Translations under genes and position numbers: made by a program
The notes under the pieces: model-generated
The model's database searches: none
What the model was told of the DNA's origin: nothing
The model's input: only the letters and a program-made list of their open reading frames with translations
Part shown: positions 1 through 8,620 of the stretch, one piece after another
How positions within the stretch are numbered: the first letter of the stretch is position 1
Layout of the letters: each line of letters opens with the position of its first letter
From: Lingula anatina
Lineage: Eukaryota > Brachiopoda > Lingulata > Lingulida > Lingulidae
Direction: 5' to 3'
Assembly: GCF_001039355.2 (NCBI RefSeq)
Contig: NW_019775424.1
Span: 317,392 to 348,576, forward strand
Length of the DNA: 31,185 bases

Positions 1-717
1 AAATGACATCAAGAGCAAATGGATTGATCTAAATTTGTGGGAATGCAGTCTTAAAGGTGAGCCTTTTCATTGAATGCCCAATGAGACTGAGATGTTCCCT
101 GGGAAGTAAAAGCTGTTATTTGTCTATGTTTATAACGGCACTATTCGGATTATTGAATACTTTGTGCAACCGTTGACGACTTGTATTTGATCCAGCATTA
201 TTAATATTGACGTGTTATTAGATATTTGCTAGNAGCGAGGAATAACGTCTCTACTCATACCGCCTTAGTTTCATTGGTTTTGGTTTTGCCCGTGTGACAT
301 TTCATCAACATTGGCAAGATCAGTTCATCTATCTTGATCGACGAAAGGTTTCAACTCTTCATACCCACAGGGTTTTAATAACGGCTAGGTCTACCCGTAA
401 AATTATAGGTGGCCAAAGTCTCAAAATCCTCCTGACCATATGATGCAGGGTAGGCCTAATATTGTACCACACCATGTGAGCCACGTTTTGGGATGAGATT
501 ACTTAGCCTACCTGTCTACCAACGTGACCAAGGTGCCTAACTGGGCTAGGACCCAAAATTGGCTTCCATGTAGGCGCTCTAACAGTTGTTTAATGGCACT
601 GACATGAAGGTTTATGTGTATTATTTCCTCTTTGCGTGATCGACTGGCGCAAGTCACTCTGACGCTCTGATGCAGAAACAATTCCAGGTTCTGTAATAAG
701 AGTAGGCCTATGTGTAG

Positions 718-792
<75 letters not shown>

Positions 793-987
793 AGAAAAAT
801 ATGTGGAAAGAGAGAGAGGAGAGTGCGTGTTATTGTATAGATGGTGGCGACGTCTGTAATCAGAATGACTGGTGTTTGGTTGACAGGCCTAGGGCAAGCC
901 TCGGACTGTGTTATGAATTGTGTGGTCCTATGCTTCATCATACAGAATGGCAGATATGATACATATTTTTTTCATATTTCAGTCAAA
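1..987. other. non-coding left flank and putative 5' leader/intron of the first gene
   Basis: I see no supported coding exon here. One ambiguous base is at 232. A CT/GT microsatellite occupies 719-791. The 3' end (about 967-982) looks like an intron end: a T-rich tract closed by AG at 981-982, five bases before the ATG at 988. The first gene therefore probably has an upstream untranslated exon that I cannot place. A spliced-leader acceptor is the alternative. Confidence 0.5.
719..791. repeat. compound (CT)n(GT)n microsatellite
   Basis: About 18 CT units run directly into about 17 GT units. It creates spurious open frames (His-Thr and Arg-Glu runs) on the other strand. Confidence 0.97.
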
Positions 988-1713
988 ATGGAGCAAGTTT
1001 TCACTGATTCAACAGACGGATCAAACCATTCAAGCCCTCGAGGAAGTAACGAAGACTGGAGACAGTCAAAATCGAGAGGACAAAACAATACCGACTTTGA
1101 TCGCGAGAGCGGAGGTTCTATGCAATCACCAGATAGTTTCCCCAGTGATGTTCACGAACAGATTCGAAAGCAATTCTTAGGAGTGCTACAAGGGAAGAAA
1201 AAACTTTCTCCAACTCCGAAAGACACATCGGTGTTGCGTTTCGCGCAACTCTCCAACGACTATGTTCGTCTGACAGATCTGCTACAAAATATAGACCCGA
1301 CGGAACTGAAACAAATCCTGATCAATACTCTTCGAAAGAAAGAAAGTAAAACAATCGTGGCTCTCAGTATATTATTACCACAAAAATCTTTCCCAGCTAC
1401 CAAAGATGCACACTGTGTGCGGTGCCATAAAAACTTTAATCCTCAGAGTAACTTAGTGACGTCATGCGCATTACGTCATCCAAACAGTCACGTGGACAAG
1501 AGAAGCCAAGATGCGAGTGGTGCCAATTTTAAATGCCGTTTTTGCCAGCAAAGTTTCAGACTAATCAAAATGTTTTTCTATGACGAGGATGTAAATTCTT
1601 ATTTAACAGGATTCTGTTTTCAGGGAAGCCACACGAATGACCCAAGAGAGGTCCTATACGGCGGTCCAGTAAAGACGTGTGAAGAAAATGGATGTTTAGA
1701 ATTTTACGTGTGA
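988..1713 (+). CDS. CHORD-like Cys/His zinc-binding protein, unrecognised family
   Basis: I chose the ATG at 988 (241 aa) over an in-frame ATG at 841. The DNA before it ends in a T-rich splice acceptor (AG at 981-982), and the context AAAATGG is good for initiation. Residues 1-80 are polar and Ser/Asp/Arg-rich, probably disordered. Residues 85-130 are predicted helical. Residues 143-236 hold a regular metal-ligand pattern: C143-x2-C146, C160-x3-H164 (followed by Pro), C183-x2-C186, C210-x4-H215, then C231 and C236. This resembles the CHORD or treble-clef zinc fold (C-x2-C, F, C-x3-HP), but the spacing is not that of a textbook CHORD, so the family is inferred. A 33-nt segment with GT...AG ends (1589-1621) lies in frame inside the finger. 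I read through it because 33 nt is very short for an intron. No transmembrane segment or signal peptide is visible. Function unknown. Confidence 0.7.
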   Translation: MEQVFTDSTDGSNHSSPRGSNEDWRQSKSRGQNNTDFDRESGGSMQSPDSFPSDVHEQIRKQFLGVLQGKKKLSPTPKDTSVLRFAQLSNDYVRLTDLLQNIDPTELKQILINTLRKKESKTIVALSILLPQKSFPATKDAHCVRCHKNFNPQSNLVTSCALRHPNSHVDKRSQDASGANFKCRFCQQSFRLIKMFFYDEDVNSYLTGFCFQGSHTNDPREVLYGGPVKTCEENGCLEFYV

Positions 1714-1955
1714 AATTCCCTAGAAAAGGTTTTCTGACGTGTTTTTAAATTGTCAATGAAATTTAATGCAAATTAGTGAATAGCAAAATTTTTGCTTATC
1801 TTCAAGTTGACAATTGTCTTTTGTCGTCAGTTTTACATGCTAATCTGAAATACCAGTAAGTCAAAATGTTGTCACTGTAGAAAGCTGTATTTTATGATGA
1901 AAATTAGCTTCAAGGTAACAAAGCTAAGAGCTAAATCTATATAATTTTATTTTTA

Positions 1956-1961
1956 AATAAA
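1956..1961 (+). terminator. poly(A) signal AATAAA of the first gene
   Basis: A canonical AATAAA lies about 240 bases after the stop at 1711-1713, in AT-rich 3' sequence. Confidence 0.6.
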
Positions 1962-2072
1962 TATTTTACATAGTAATATACCGTAAGTTACGTACGTAGA
2001 CCTACATACAGCGGTGTTCAGAGAAAGAGAGTGTACAGTATGGGAGTGTGTGTGAAAGAGTGAGAAAAAGCG

Positions 2073-2075
<3 letters not shown>

Positions 2076-2118
<43 letters not shown>

Positions 2119-2119
2119 N
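2076..2119. repeat. poly(T) tract ending in N
   Basis: 43 consecutive T followed by an ambiguous base. It could be the reverse complement of a retroelement tail or a simple homopolymer expansion. No flanking element body is recognisable. Confidence 0.9.
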
Positions 2120-2210
2120 TGAGAAAAGGCGAGATTTTTTTTTTGCTACTATATTCCGTTTGCCAGGTTAAACTCCTCGGATATCAAAATAAAAATATGT
2201 GAACGGAGGT

Positions 2211-2237
<27 letters not shown>
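2211..2237. repeat. (GA)n microsatellite
   Basis: About 13 GA units followed by a T run. Confidence 0.95.
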
Positions 2238-2242
<5 letters not shown>

Positions 2243-3494
2243 TTTGTTTTGATTTTATGTTACTCCATTTCTTTTGCCGGGTTAATAGTTAGCACTGAAT
2301 GTCGAGTCTCCCTGTCTGACATCAAAACAGAATTTGAACCGATGTGCACTTATAGCTTACATTATCGGTCGGGTCATAAGTATATCAACAGCTAGTGTGA
2401 CGTACATATTCGTTGTGCTCTTTTACCTCAGCACACTGCCAAGTAAACATAATTATCCTTGAACAACCGATTAAAAACCCACTTAGACTTAACAGATAAT
2501 ACCATCACGCTCTATTGGTATCATAATACGGGATTTTCAAAATTAGGTCATCAGCGATTTGTAAAATACAGTTAGAAGTCACCTGCCATGACAAAGAAGG
2601 CGGATTAAGTGCAACTTGGGTCACTTCCGGGTTGTAGAAAATGACATGCAGGCTGAAGCGAATATGCACCAGTGTAAAGCATAGCGTCTATTTTCAACAC
2701 GTATTTTCGTTGTCAGCTATTTGTTCTCTTTATTGTCAAAACTTTCAACCCAGGGCTGTCAAGTCGATGTCGAATTAGGATGGAGTCATAGGTTGCGCTA
2801 TGAGCAGGAGCGGAGACCAACAGCACTGCAGAACTAGAGAATTCTTGGAAAGGATCTTTACAATGAAAGTTGGGGAATTTACAGCTGGCTAAATATAGAT
2901 AGGAAATCCCAGCGCTTCGAGAACAAGGGAAGAAGGAGTTAAATCATTTCACATTGGGGAAACTGCTCGACCTCGTTGTATACGCTATATATTTATTTCA
3001 AGCCGAGAGCATTTATTTGTTTGCAGTGACTTGATTCAAGGCGTACATACTGTATTTAAGTTTAACTGACATTACGGTCTTACCGGGTACTTCCCGCAGT
3101 TTAATACTATGGACAGTTCTGTACAGCAGGACTCAGGAAAAGCAGGTCTGAAAGATTGACAGGAAAAGAGAATGTACAGCAGCTCTGGGACTGTCTGATT
3201 AGCCAGAACTTATGTGCGTGTGACCGGCATACACGTATGTATAACCAAGGTAAATGCGAAAGTGGACATTTTGCAGCCGGGTATGAGAGATTATAAAGAC
3301 TTCCCAGATAAGTAAAAGCACGTCAAACTGATAAGGACCCATATGTGTAATCTATACCCGTGATATAGATTATTGCATAGACTGTCTCTATCTAAAATTC
3401 GTACATGACCGCGGGAGTACCTGTGGTTCACATTAAGCTGGTAAGAGGAACTGCCATATAATATAGCACAATTATATTTGATATTTAATTGAGA

Positions 3495-6087
3495 ATGGCA
3501 ACGGCGTCGAGTAGCAGCGTGTTTGATGGCCATGCGTTCACAACAGCACTTGAAAAAGGTATTCTGAATTGCAAACTTTGCTCCAACGAATATACTGACC
3601 CACGTGTTCTTCCGTGTTTCCACTCGTTTTGCGCCTCTTGCCTGATAAAACACACGGGGTATCGACCTTCAGAGTACTTCTCTCTCACCGAGGGATCGTC
3701 CCCTCGAAGAGCTCACACATCGAGACCCCCTATAGTGGAATTTCCGTGTCCTACGTGCGGAGTCTCGACCCCAGTTCCCCGTGGGGACGGCACAGAGAAG
3801 GGTGAATTTCCCCAAAATATATTCCTGCAGAAAGTGCAGGCAGCTGCGGCAAGAAAGAAAGCCGTTGATTCCCACTGCGGCAACTACCCAGAAAGTTGCC
3901 AAGATGGAGGCACGGAGAATGTCCAGTACTGTATAGAATGTGGAGCACATTATTGCCCCGAATGCAGAGCCAAGCACGACAGCATGAAACCACTGAAAGG
4001 ACACCGATTTATATCGGCTGCCGACGCCACTGGGTTTATAACAGAGGAGTCACTAAAAGAAGCGCTTTTCTGCGAAATCCACCGAGGGGAAGAATTGAAG
4101 TTTTACTGCGAAGAAGACGGCTGTGTCGTCTGTCGCGACTGTAGCGTCACCAAACACAAACCGCACACGGTTCTCGACATCAAGGGCGCGATAATTGAAA
4201 ATACCAAGGGGAAAATATCCACTTTGGTGAGCGAAGGAATCAAACTGGCCTACCAGTCGGAACACTCGGGAGGAGACTGTCAACATCAGCTCGAGATGTG
4301 TGAAGAAAAAATTCGCCGCCAGAAAGACGAGATTCAGACCGAGGCTGACAACCTCAAAGCGATGATTGACGTTGAGTGCCAGCGCCTCTGTAACAAAGTG
4401 GACCAGCATTTCGGTAGCAGAATGGAGCAGATACGCAAAGATAAGGAACTTTTCGAGAAAAATCAAACCAAAGTCAATGATGTGATAGAGTTCACCGAGA
4501 AGCTGCTAAAATACGGCAGCGAGCCAGTAATTATGACACACGCCAAAGCGCTGAAGAAGAAACTTCGCGAGCTGACTTTGTTAAAGACAAGCGGTGCTCC
4601 GGAGAGGGCCGAAATTGACGTCACCTTCGTACCTAAGCAACCAACGTCACATGACATTGCAAATTTGCTAGGCGTACTTCATGATGGTAGAAAAGAAGGT
4701 TCCCAGAGTTCACTGCCTGAAAGTTACAGAGTTCAGGACGAAATCGAGAGCAGCTCTAGCACGTTGACCGAACCGATCGACATTCCCACGCCTAAAGTTC
4801 CTCTTCCCAGCCCTGGGACACCGAATTCTCAGTGGCAGCCACCAAATCACGAGAGCCCCGATGAAGGCAGAGCTAGCTTCTCCAGTCGTCGAGAGACGCC
4901 CGATGTCACTGCGCCGCCAGGGGGGCTAGGGGTTACATGTACTTTCAACGCACGGATGCCGAAGGAAAAGTCGTGTCGATTGTACGGCTGTGCTATTGAT
5001 GAGAATGGTGATATTTACATCACCGACGAAGGGAACAAAAAGATGAAGCTTTTTGCCCACACGGGACATTTAAAATCAGAAATGAAGTTGACAGCAAACT
5101 GGCCGGCAGGAATCGCCATCTTGAAGAAAGGTCACGTCGTGATATCAGATAACAGCAAAGCGAACTTTTACGACAACCTCTTCAAAAACCCTCGTGGAAA
5201 AGTAGACATTTTCATGCCGAAAACTGAACTGCTAATCAAATCTATAGGAGAAGACAAGGTTAAAAAACCTTGGGGAGTAGCAACCAACAGCCGGGGAGAA
5301 ATACTGGTGTGTGACGTGCACAGCAAGTGCTTGTTTATCTTCGAACCGGGCGGCTCATACAAAACCGTCATATCGCTGGCTCAGTGTAGTTACCCAATGG
5401 ACATCGCTGTCAGTCCCACTAATGATACAGTCTTCGTCTCCGACTCCCACGGGCACCAGATCATCGGTTTAGGCGTCCATGGGGAGCCTCTAATGAGATA
5501 TGGAAGCAAAAGTCAGCAAGCCGGCTCGGGGATAGGAGAATTGAAATTCCCGCGCGGGATCTGCGTCGATCATCGTGGTCACGTGTTCATCGCCGACTCA
5601 GAAAACGGTCGAGTGGTGCAGTTACATCCTGATTGCAGCTTTTTTAAAGAGGTAAATATGGAGATGTGATTGGTGGGAATGTTGACAAGCTGTATAAATC
5701 AACGTTATGGTATTTTTACTTTAACAACTGCAAATGGTCAAGTTTTTTTTTCTGATTCTAAATTTTAGATATTTATTACTTGCGGAAAAAAATCTTTGCT
5801 TTTTTGTGAGTTTTTGGTAATTTTTTTTTCTGCGATAGGGGCCATAATTATGGAGATTTTCGTTTCCAACCTTTTTGAAGTTAGACGAGAGACTCAGAAT
5901 GAAAAAGAAATTTGTAGTTTTTATTAATTATTTCCATTGGAGTAAATATGCATTTATATTGTAGGTGGATATTCCCGGCCTTGAGCAGCCCGTGGCCGTA
6001 GCGGTCAATTCCAAAGGTCAGTTGGCGGTTGTGGAATACAAGGGCATCGTGCACGTGGTCCAGTACCTCAAAATTGACTCGGAATAA
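3495..6087 (+). CDS. TRIM-NHL protein A (RING, B-boxes, coiled coil, NHL propeller)
   Basis: Predicted RING-type E3 ubiquitin ligase of the TRIM-NHL class, likely cytoplasmic. Two exons, 3495-5651 and 5965-6087, join in phase 0 (GAG|gtaaat ... attgtag|GTG) to give 759 aa. Without the splice the frame runs five codons into the intron and stops, losing the last NHL strand set. RING ligands are C26, C29, C41, H43, C46, C49, C85 and C88, with a Ser/Arg/Pro-rich insertion of about 18 residues between the C46-C49 and C85-C88 pairs compared with its neighbour. A B-box-1-like cluster spans about 128-173. B-box 2 spans about 190-226 (C193, H196, C205, C213, C216, H221, H224). A charged, Lys/Glu-rich coiled coil follows to about 370, then a Ser/Pro-rich linker. 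NHL repeats run from about 493 to the end. The upstream ATG at 3495 has G at +4. It lies head-to-tail with a clear paralog at 8621. Which TRIM-NHL orthology group it belongs to cannot be settled here. Confidence 0.93.
5652..5964 (+). other. intron of TRIM-NHL A
   Basis: A 313-bp T-rich intron with GT-AG ends. It is placed by agreement of the following 40 codons with the last propeller blade of the paralog (EQPVAVAVNSKG against KQPVAIATNSKG). Confidence 0.92.
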
Positions 6088-6241
6088 ATTCAGATAATAT
6101 TGATACAATTTACGCTTCTTTACTGAAAATTTTCAGCAAAAAGAAGAAAAACTAAGACATCAGCGATACTGTGACTGAATTAAGCAAAAATGAAAGGAAA
6201 GTTTGTGTGATTTTGTTTTTTCATCTACTCACCAGTACAAA

Positions 6242-6244
<3 letters not shown>

Positions 6245-6294
<50 letters not shown>
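6245..6294. repeat. (TA)n microsatellite
   Basis: About 25 uninterrupted TA units. Confidence 0.97.
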
Positions 6295-6295
<1 letters not shown>

Positions 6296-6607
6296 TTGTA
6301 CTTCAGACAACTTTGTGAATTTTTTCTGTTTGAACTATGTAGGTCTCCCTTTTCAAGACCACATCTACGAGAATGTTATTATGGTTTCTTTTTATAATGT
6401 ATGTTATTTCTTTATTTTCTTGAGTAGGGGTAATGATATGAATAGCCTTGAATATTTTTGACTATATTCTACGGATCCCACAGTCATTGTTATTAGGCTA
6501 AGAGTCGCTGCAGTGTTGAATGTTACGTCACAGATACGGAATCACACCACGTAACCCAAATGATTGTGAATTTGTAAATACTCCAAGAAGTCTATGGGCC
6601 ACTATAG

Positions 6608-6693
6608 CCCCCCCCCCCCCTGAAAAAATTGGGAATGATTTAGAATTCCATTTTTAACGCTTTGAAAGTCACTAAGGGGGGGGGGGGGGGGGG
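6608..6693. repeat. C13 ... G18 homopolymer pair
   Basis: Thirteen C at 6608-6620 and eighteen G at 6676-6693 are separated by 55 bases. They are mutually complementary and could form a hairpin. The G run could form a quadruplex. Confidence 0.9.
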
Positions 6694-6729
6694 TGTGCGG
6701 TATTTGGCCCAAAAACGAAAGGGTTTATA

Positions 6730-6775
6730 TTCTCAAAACAGGCTTACCCATGTTCTCAAAACAGGCTTACCCATG
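6730..6775. repeat. 23-bp perfect tandem duplication
   Basis: Two adjacent identical 23-base units beginning TTCTCAAAACAGG (6730-6752 and 6753-6775). Confidence 0.95.
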
Positions 6776-7016
6776 TAAAGCATATAATCAGTGGCTTTGT
6801 AAAATACTGTAGGTGTGCACATTTTTGTATAGCGCTGTCTTGTATTCTATATTTTTCAAGAACAGTTATGAAAAGGTTATTGGCATTTTTTAATCATCAG
6901 CAGAAGACAAAATCTTTGCCAAATTCTCTTATCGGAGCAGCAGTAACTGAATTTGCGCAGTTGGAACTATGCCAACATTGAAAGACAGTGTAGAAAGAAC
7001 GATATGATAAACCATG

Positions 7017-7017
<1 letters not shown>

Positions 7018-7050
<33 letters not shown>
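7018..7050. repeat. (TAT)n microsatellite
   Basis: About eleven trinucleotide units. Confidence 0.95.
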
Positions 7051-7051
<1 letters not shown>

Positions 7052-8620
7052 GCTGCTGTTATTGTTGTTTAATGAACTGTGATACATGTAAATTTTATCC
7101 TGCTTCTAATGTGTAATATCACCTAACCTCCACCATGGTCAAGACCGCAGATTAAATTTGTGCACTTTACTCCAGCAGAAAATTGTGCCATACATAGCCA
7201 GAGACATATTTGTGAATATCTAGTGAAATATCAACATGTGGCCTTGGTAGAGGGTAACCCCTCCCCTCTTATCCACCAGTTATACTTTGTGCTCAGGCTA
7301 TTGTTTTGTCAACAGTATCTGCACGAGTGTGCTTACGTCAGAGTTCACTTACGTAATTGATGTGTGAGGAGCCCTTAGATAGCAATAGACAGGCACTTGT
7401 GTTTTATTGTACACGCAATTGAGTTAAATATTGATTGGCAATATTACCCAAGGACGGCCCAGTTTTCATTTTGGCAGGTGGAGTAAGATTTGATTAGCAA
7501 GTGAAATGTTTCATTGGCTTTGGTAATGTTTTTTGGTTATGACATACATACTCTCTCACTTGGAAAATTTCTTTCATTTGAAGCCTATCTTGCATTGGCT
7601 TTCAAACCAAATGTTTAAAGGTACAGTGTACGCGTCTGAAACTATCCAATGTATTTTTCTATGTAGGACCTATACATATCATGCAAAACTACCAAGCTTT
7701 CGAAACTCGGGCCTTTAAAACAATAAATCCCTAAGATAAAAAAACTGTAGTCGAGGGTTCCTTCTGAATTCTACAGGAAGATATGGTGTTCTAAATGGTC
7801 AACCATTTGGAATTAAATCATTGCAATGAAAATGGAATAAAACATCGAAGGCAAGTGCGGGTAGGCTATGGGTCGAGCAATAATTCGTGGGTAGCAAAAA
7901 TTGGATATTTATGGCGGGTAAATTTCGTAAAGAGTATCTTTAGGCTCAAACCTGTAAACTTTTCGTGATAATTTTGAGGGCAAGGGGATCATGGCCGACA
8001 TTTTTATCGCAGTTATAGACGTCAATGAGGCAATGAAGTCAGATATTAATCAGTCATATGTCATATGACAATCACTCGGCGGTTATCATTTCAGCGGTAT
8101 TTGTTGTGTCGCACTCTCTTATCAACACTACACAATGTTAGTCCAGCCTATTTGATATTACGTTGAACGAATTTTTGCTTAGTGATAAAATGCGCATGTT
8201 CAACATCTGGGACATTTCCGGTTTGATAGCGCCGCGGTTATCAATCAGCTGATTACCCTGCATTGATTATCGAACATTGTGATGATATATATGAATATCT
8301 ATTAGATACAGTGTAACTAGTTCACAATAATGGCAGGACTGGTTAAAATTCCGACTTAAAATGCGAATTAACTGAAAACAAAGAGCTCTTGCCGTCACGG
8401 AGAGAAATGAAATGCTGAGTTCAAATGATTTACAGCGATCGCCGGTAAGCAGGTATGAAAAAGGACAATGAAATGGTGTAATTTTTGCCTCTAAGCGGAC
8501 TGTTTAAATTGTGCTTTTTCCTCACACTACAGTGTATATTAAAAATTCTGAAAATGCACAAACTTAAAAGTTAGGACTGACATATTTTAAATATTATTCT
8601 GAACAGTGAGGTGTTAAACA

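Larger units (their letters stand above)
1962..3494. other. intergenic region with homopolymer and GA repeat
   Basis: No coding exon is recognisable. It contains a T run (2076-2118) ending in an N at 2119 and a GA microsatellite (2211-2237). Two degenerate copies of a unit follow one another, each a GA-rich stretch, a T run, then a motif like TTTGCC(A/G)GGTTAA (around 2120-2172 and 2211-2287). The 5'UTR and promoter of the downstream TRIM gene must lie in its right part, but I could not place a TATA box or first exon. Confidence 0.5.
6088..8620. other. intergenic region between the TRIM-NHL paralogs
   Basis: No gene is supported. The 5' part should hold the 3'UTR of TRIM-NHL A. The AATAAA at 6083-6088 overlaps its stop codon and is too early to serve as its signal. 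I found no convincing later one. Microsatellites occur at 6245-6294 (TA) and 7018-7050 (TAT). C and G runs occur at 6608-6620 and 6676-6693, and a 23-bp tandem duplication at 6730-6775. The right end carries the leader of TRIM-NHL B. A possible acceptor AG at 8605-8606 lies 14 bases before its ATG. Confidence 0.5.

Noticed and set aside
708-941. minus-strand open frame with His-Thr and Arg-Glu runs
   Set aside because: It is the translation of the CT/GT microsatellite, with no conserved content outside it.
841-987. N-terminal extension of the zinc protein from the ATG at 841
   Set aside because: It ends at a clear T-rich splice acceptor, and the ATG at 988 has better context.
1589-1621. 33-nt intron inside the zinc protein
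   Set aside because: It has GT...AG ends, but it is in frame, unusually short, and reading through it keeps a Cys that fits the ligand pattern.
3751-4657. minus-strand frames across TRIM-NHL A
   Set aside because: Antisense shadows of a strongly recognisable coding exon.
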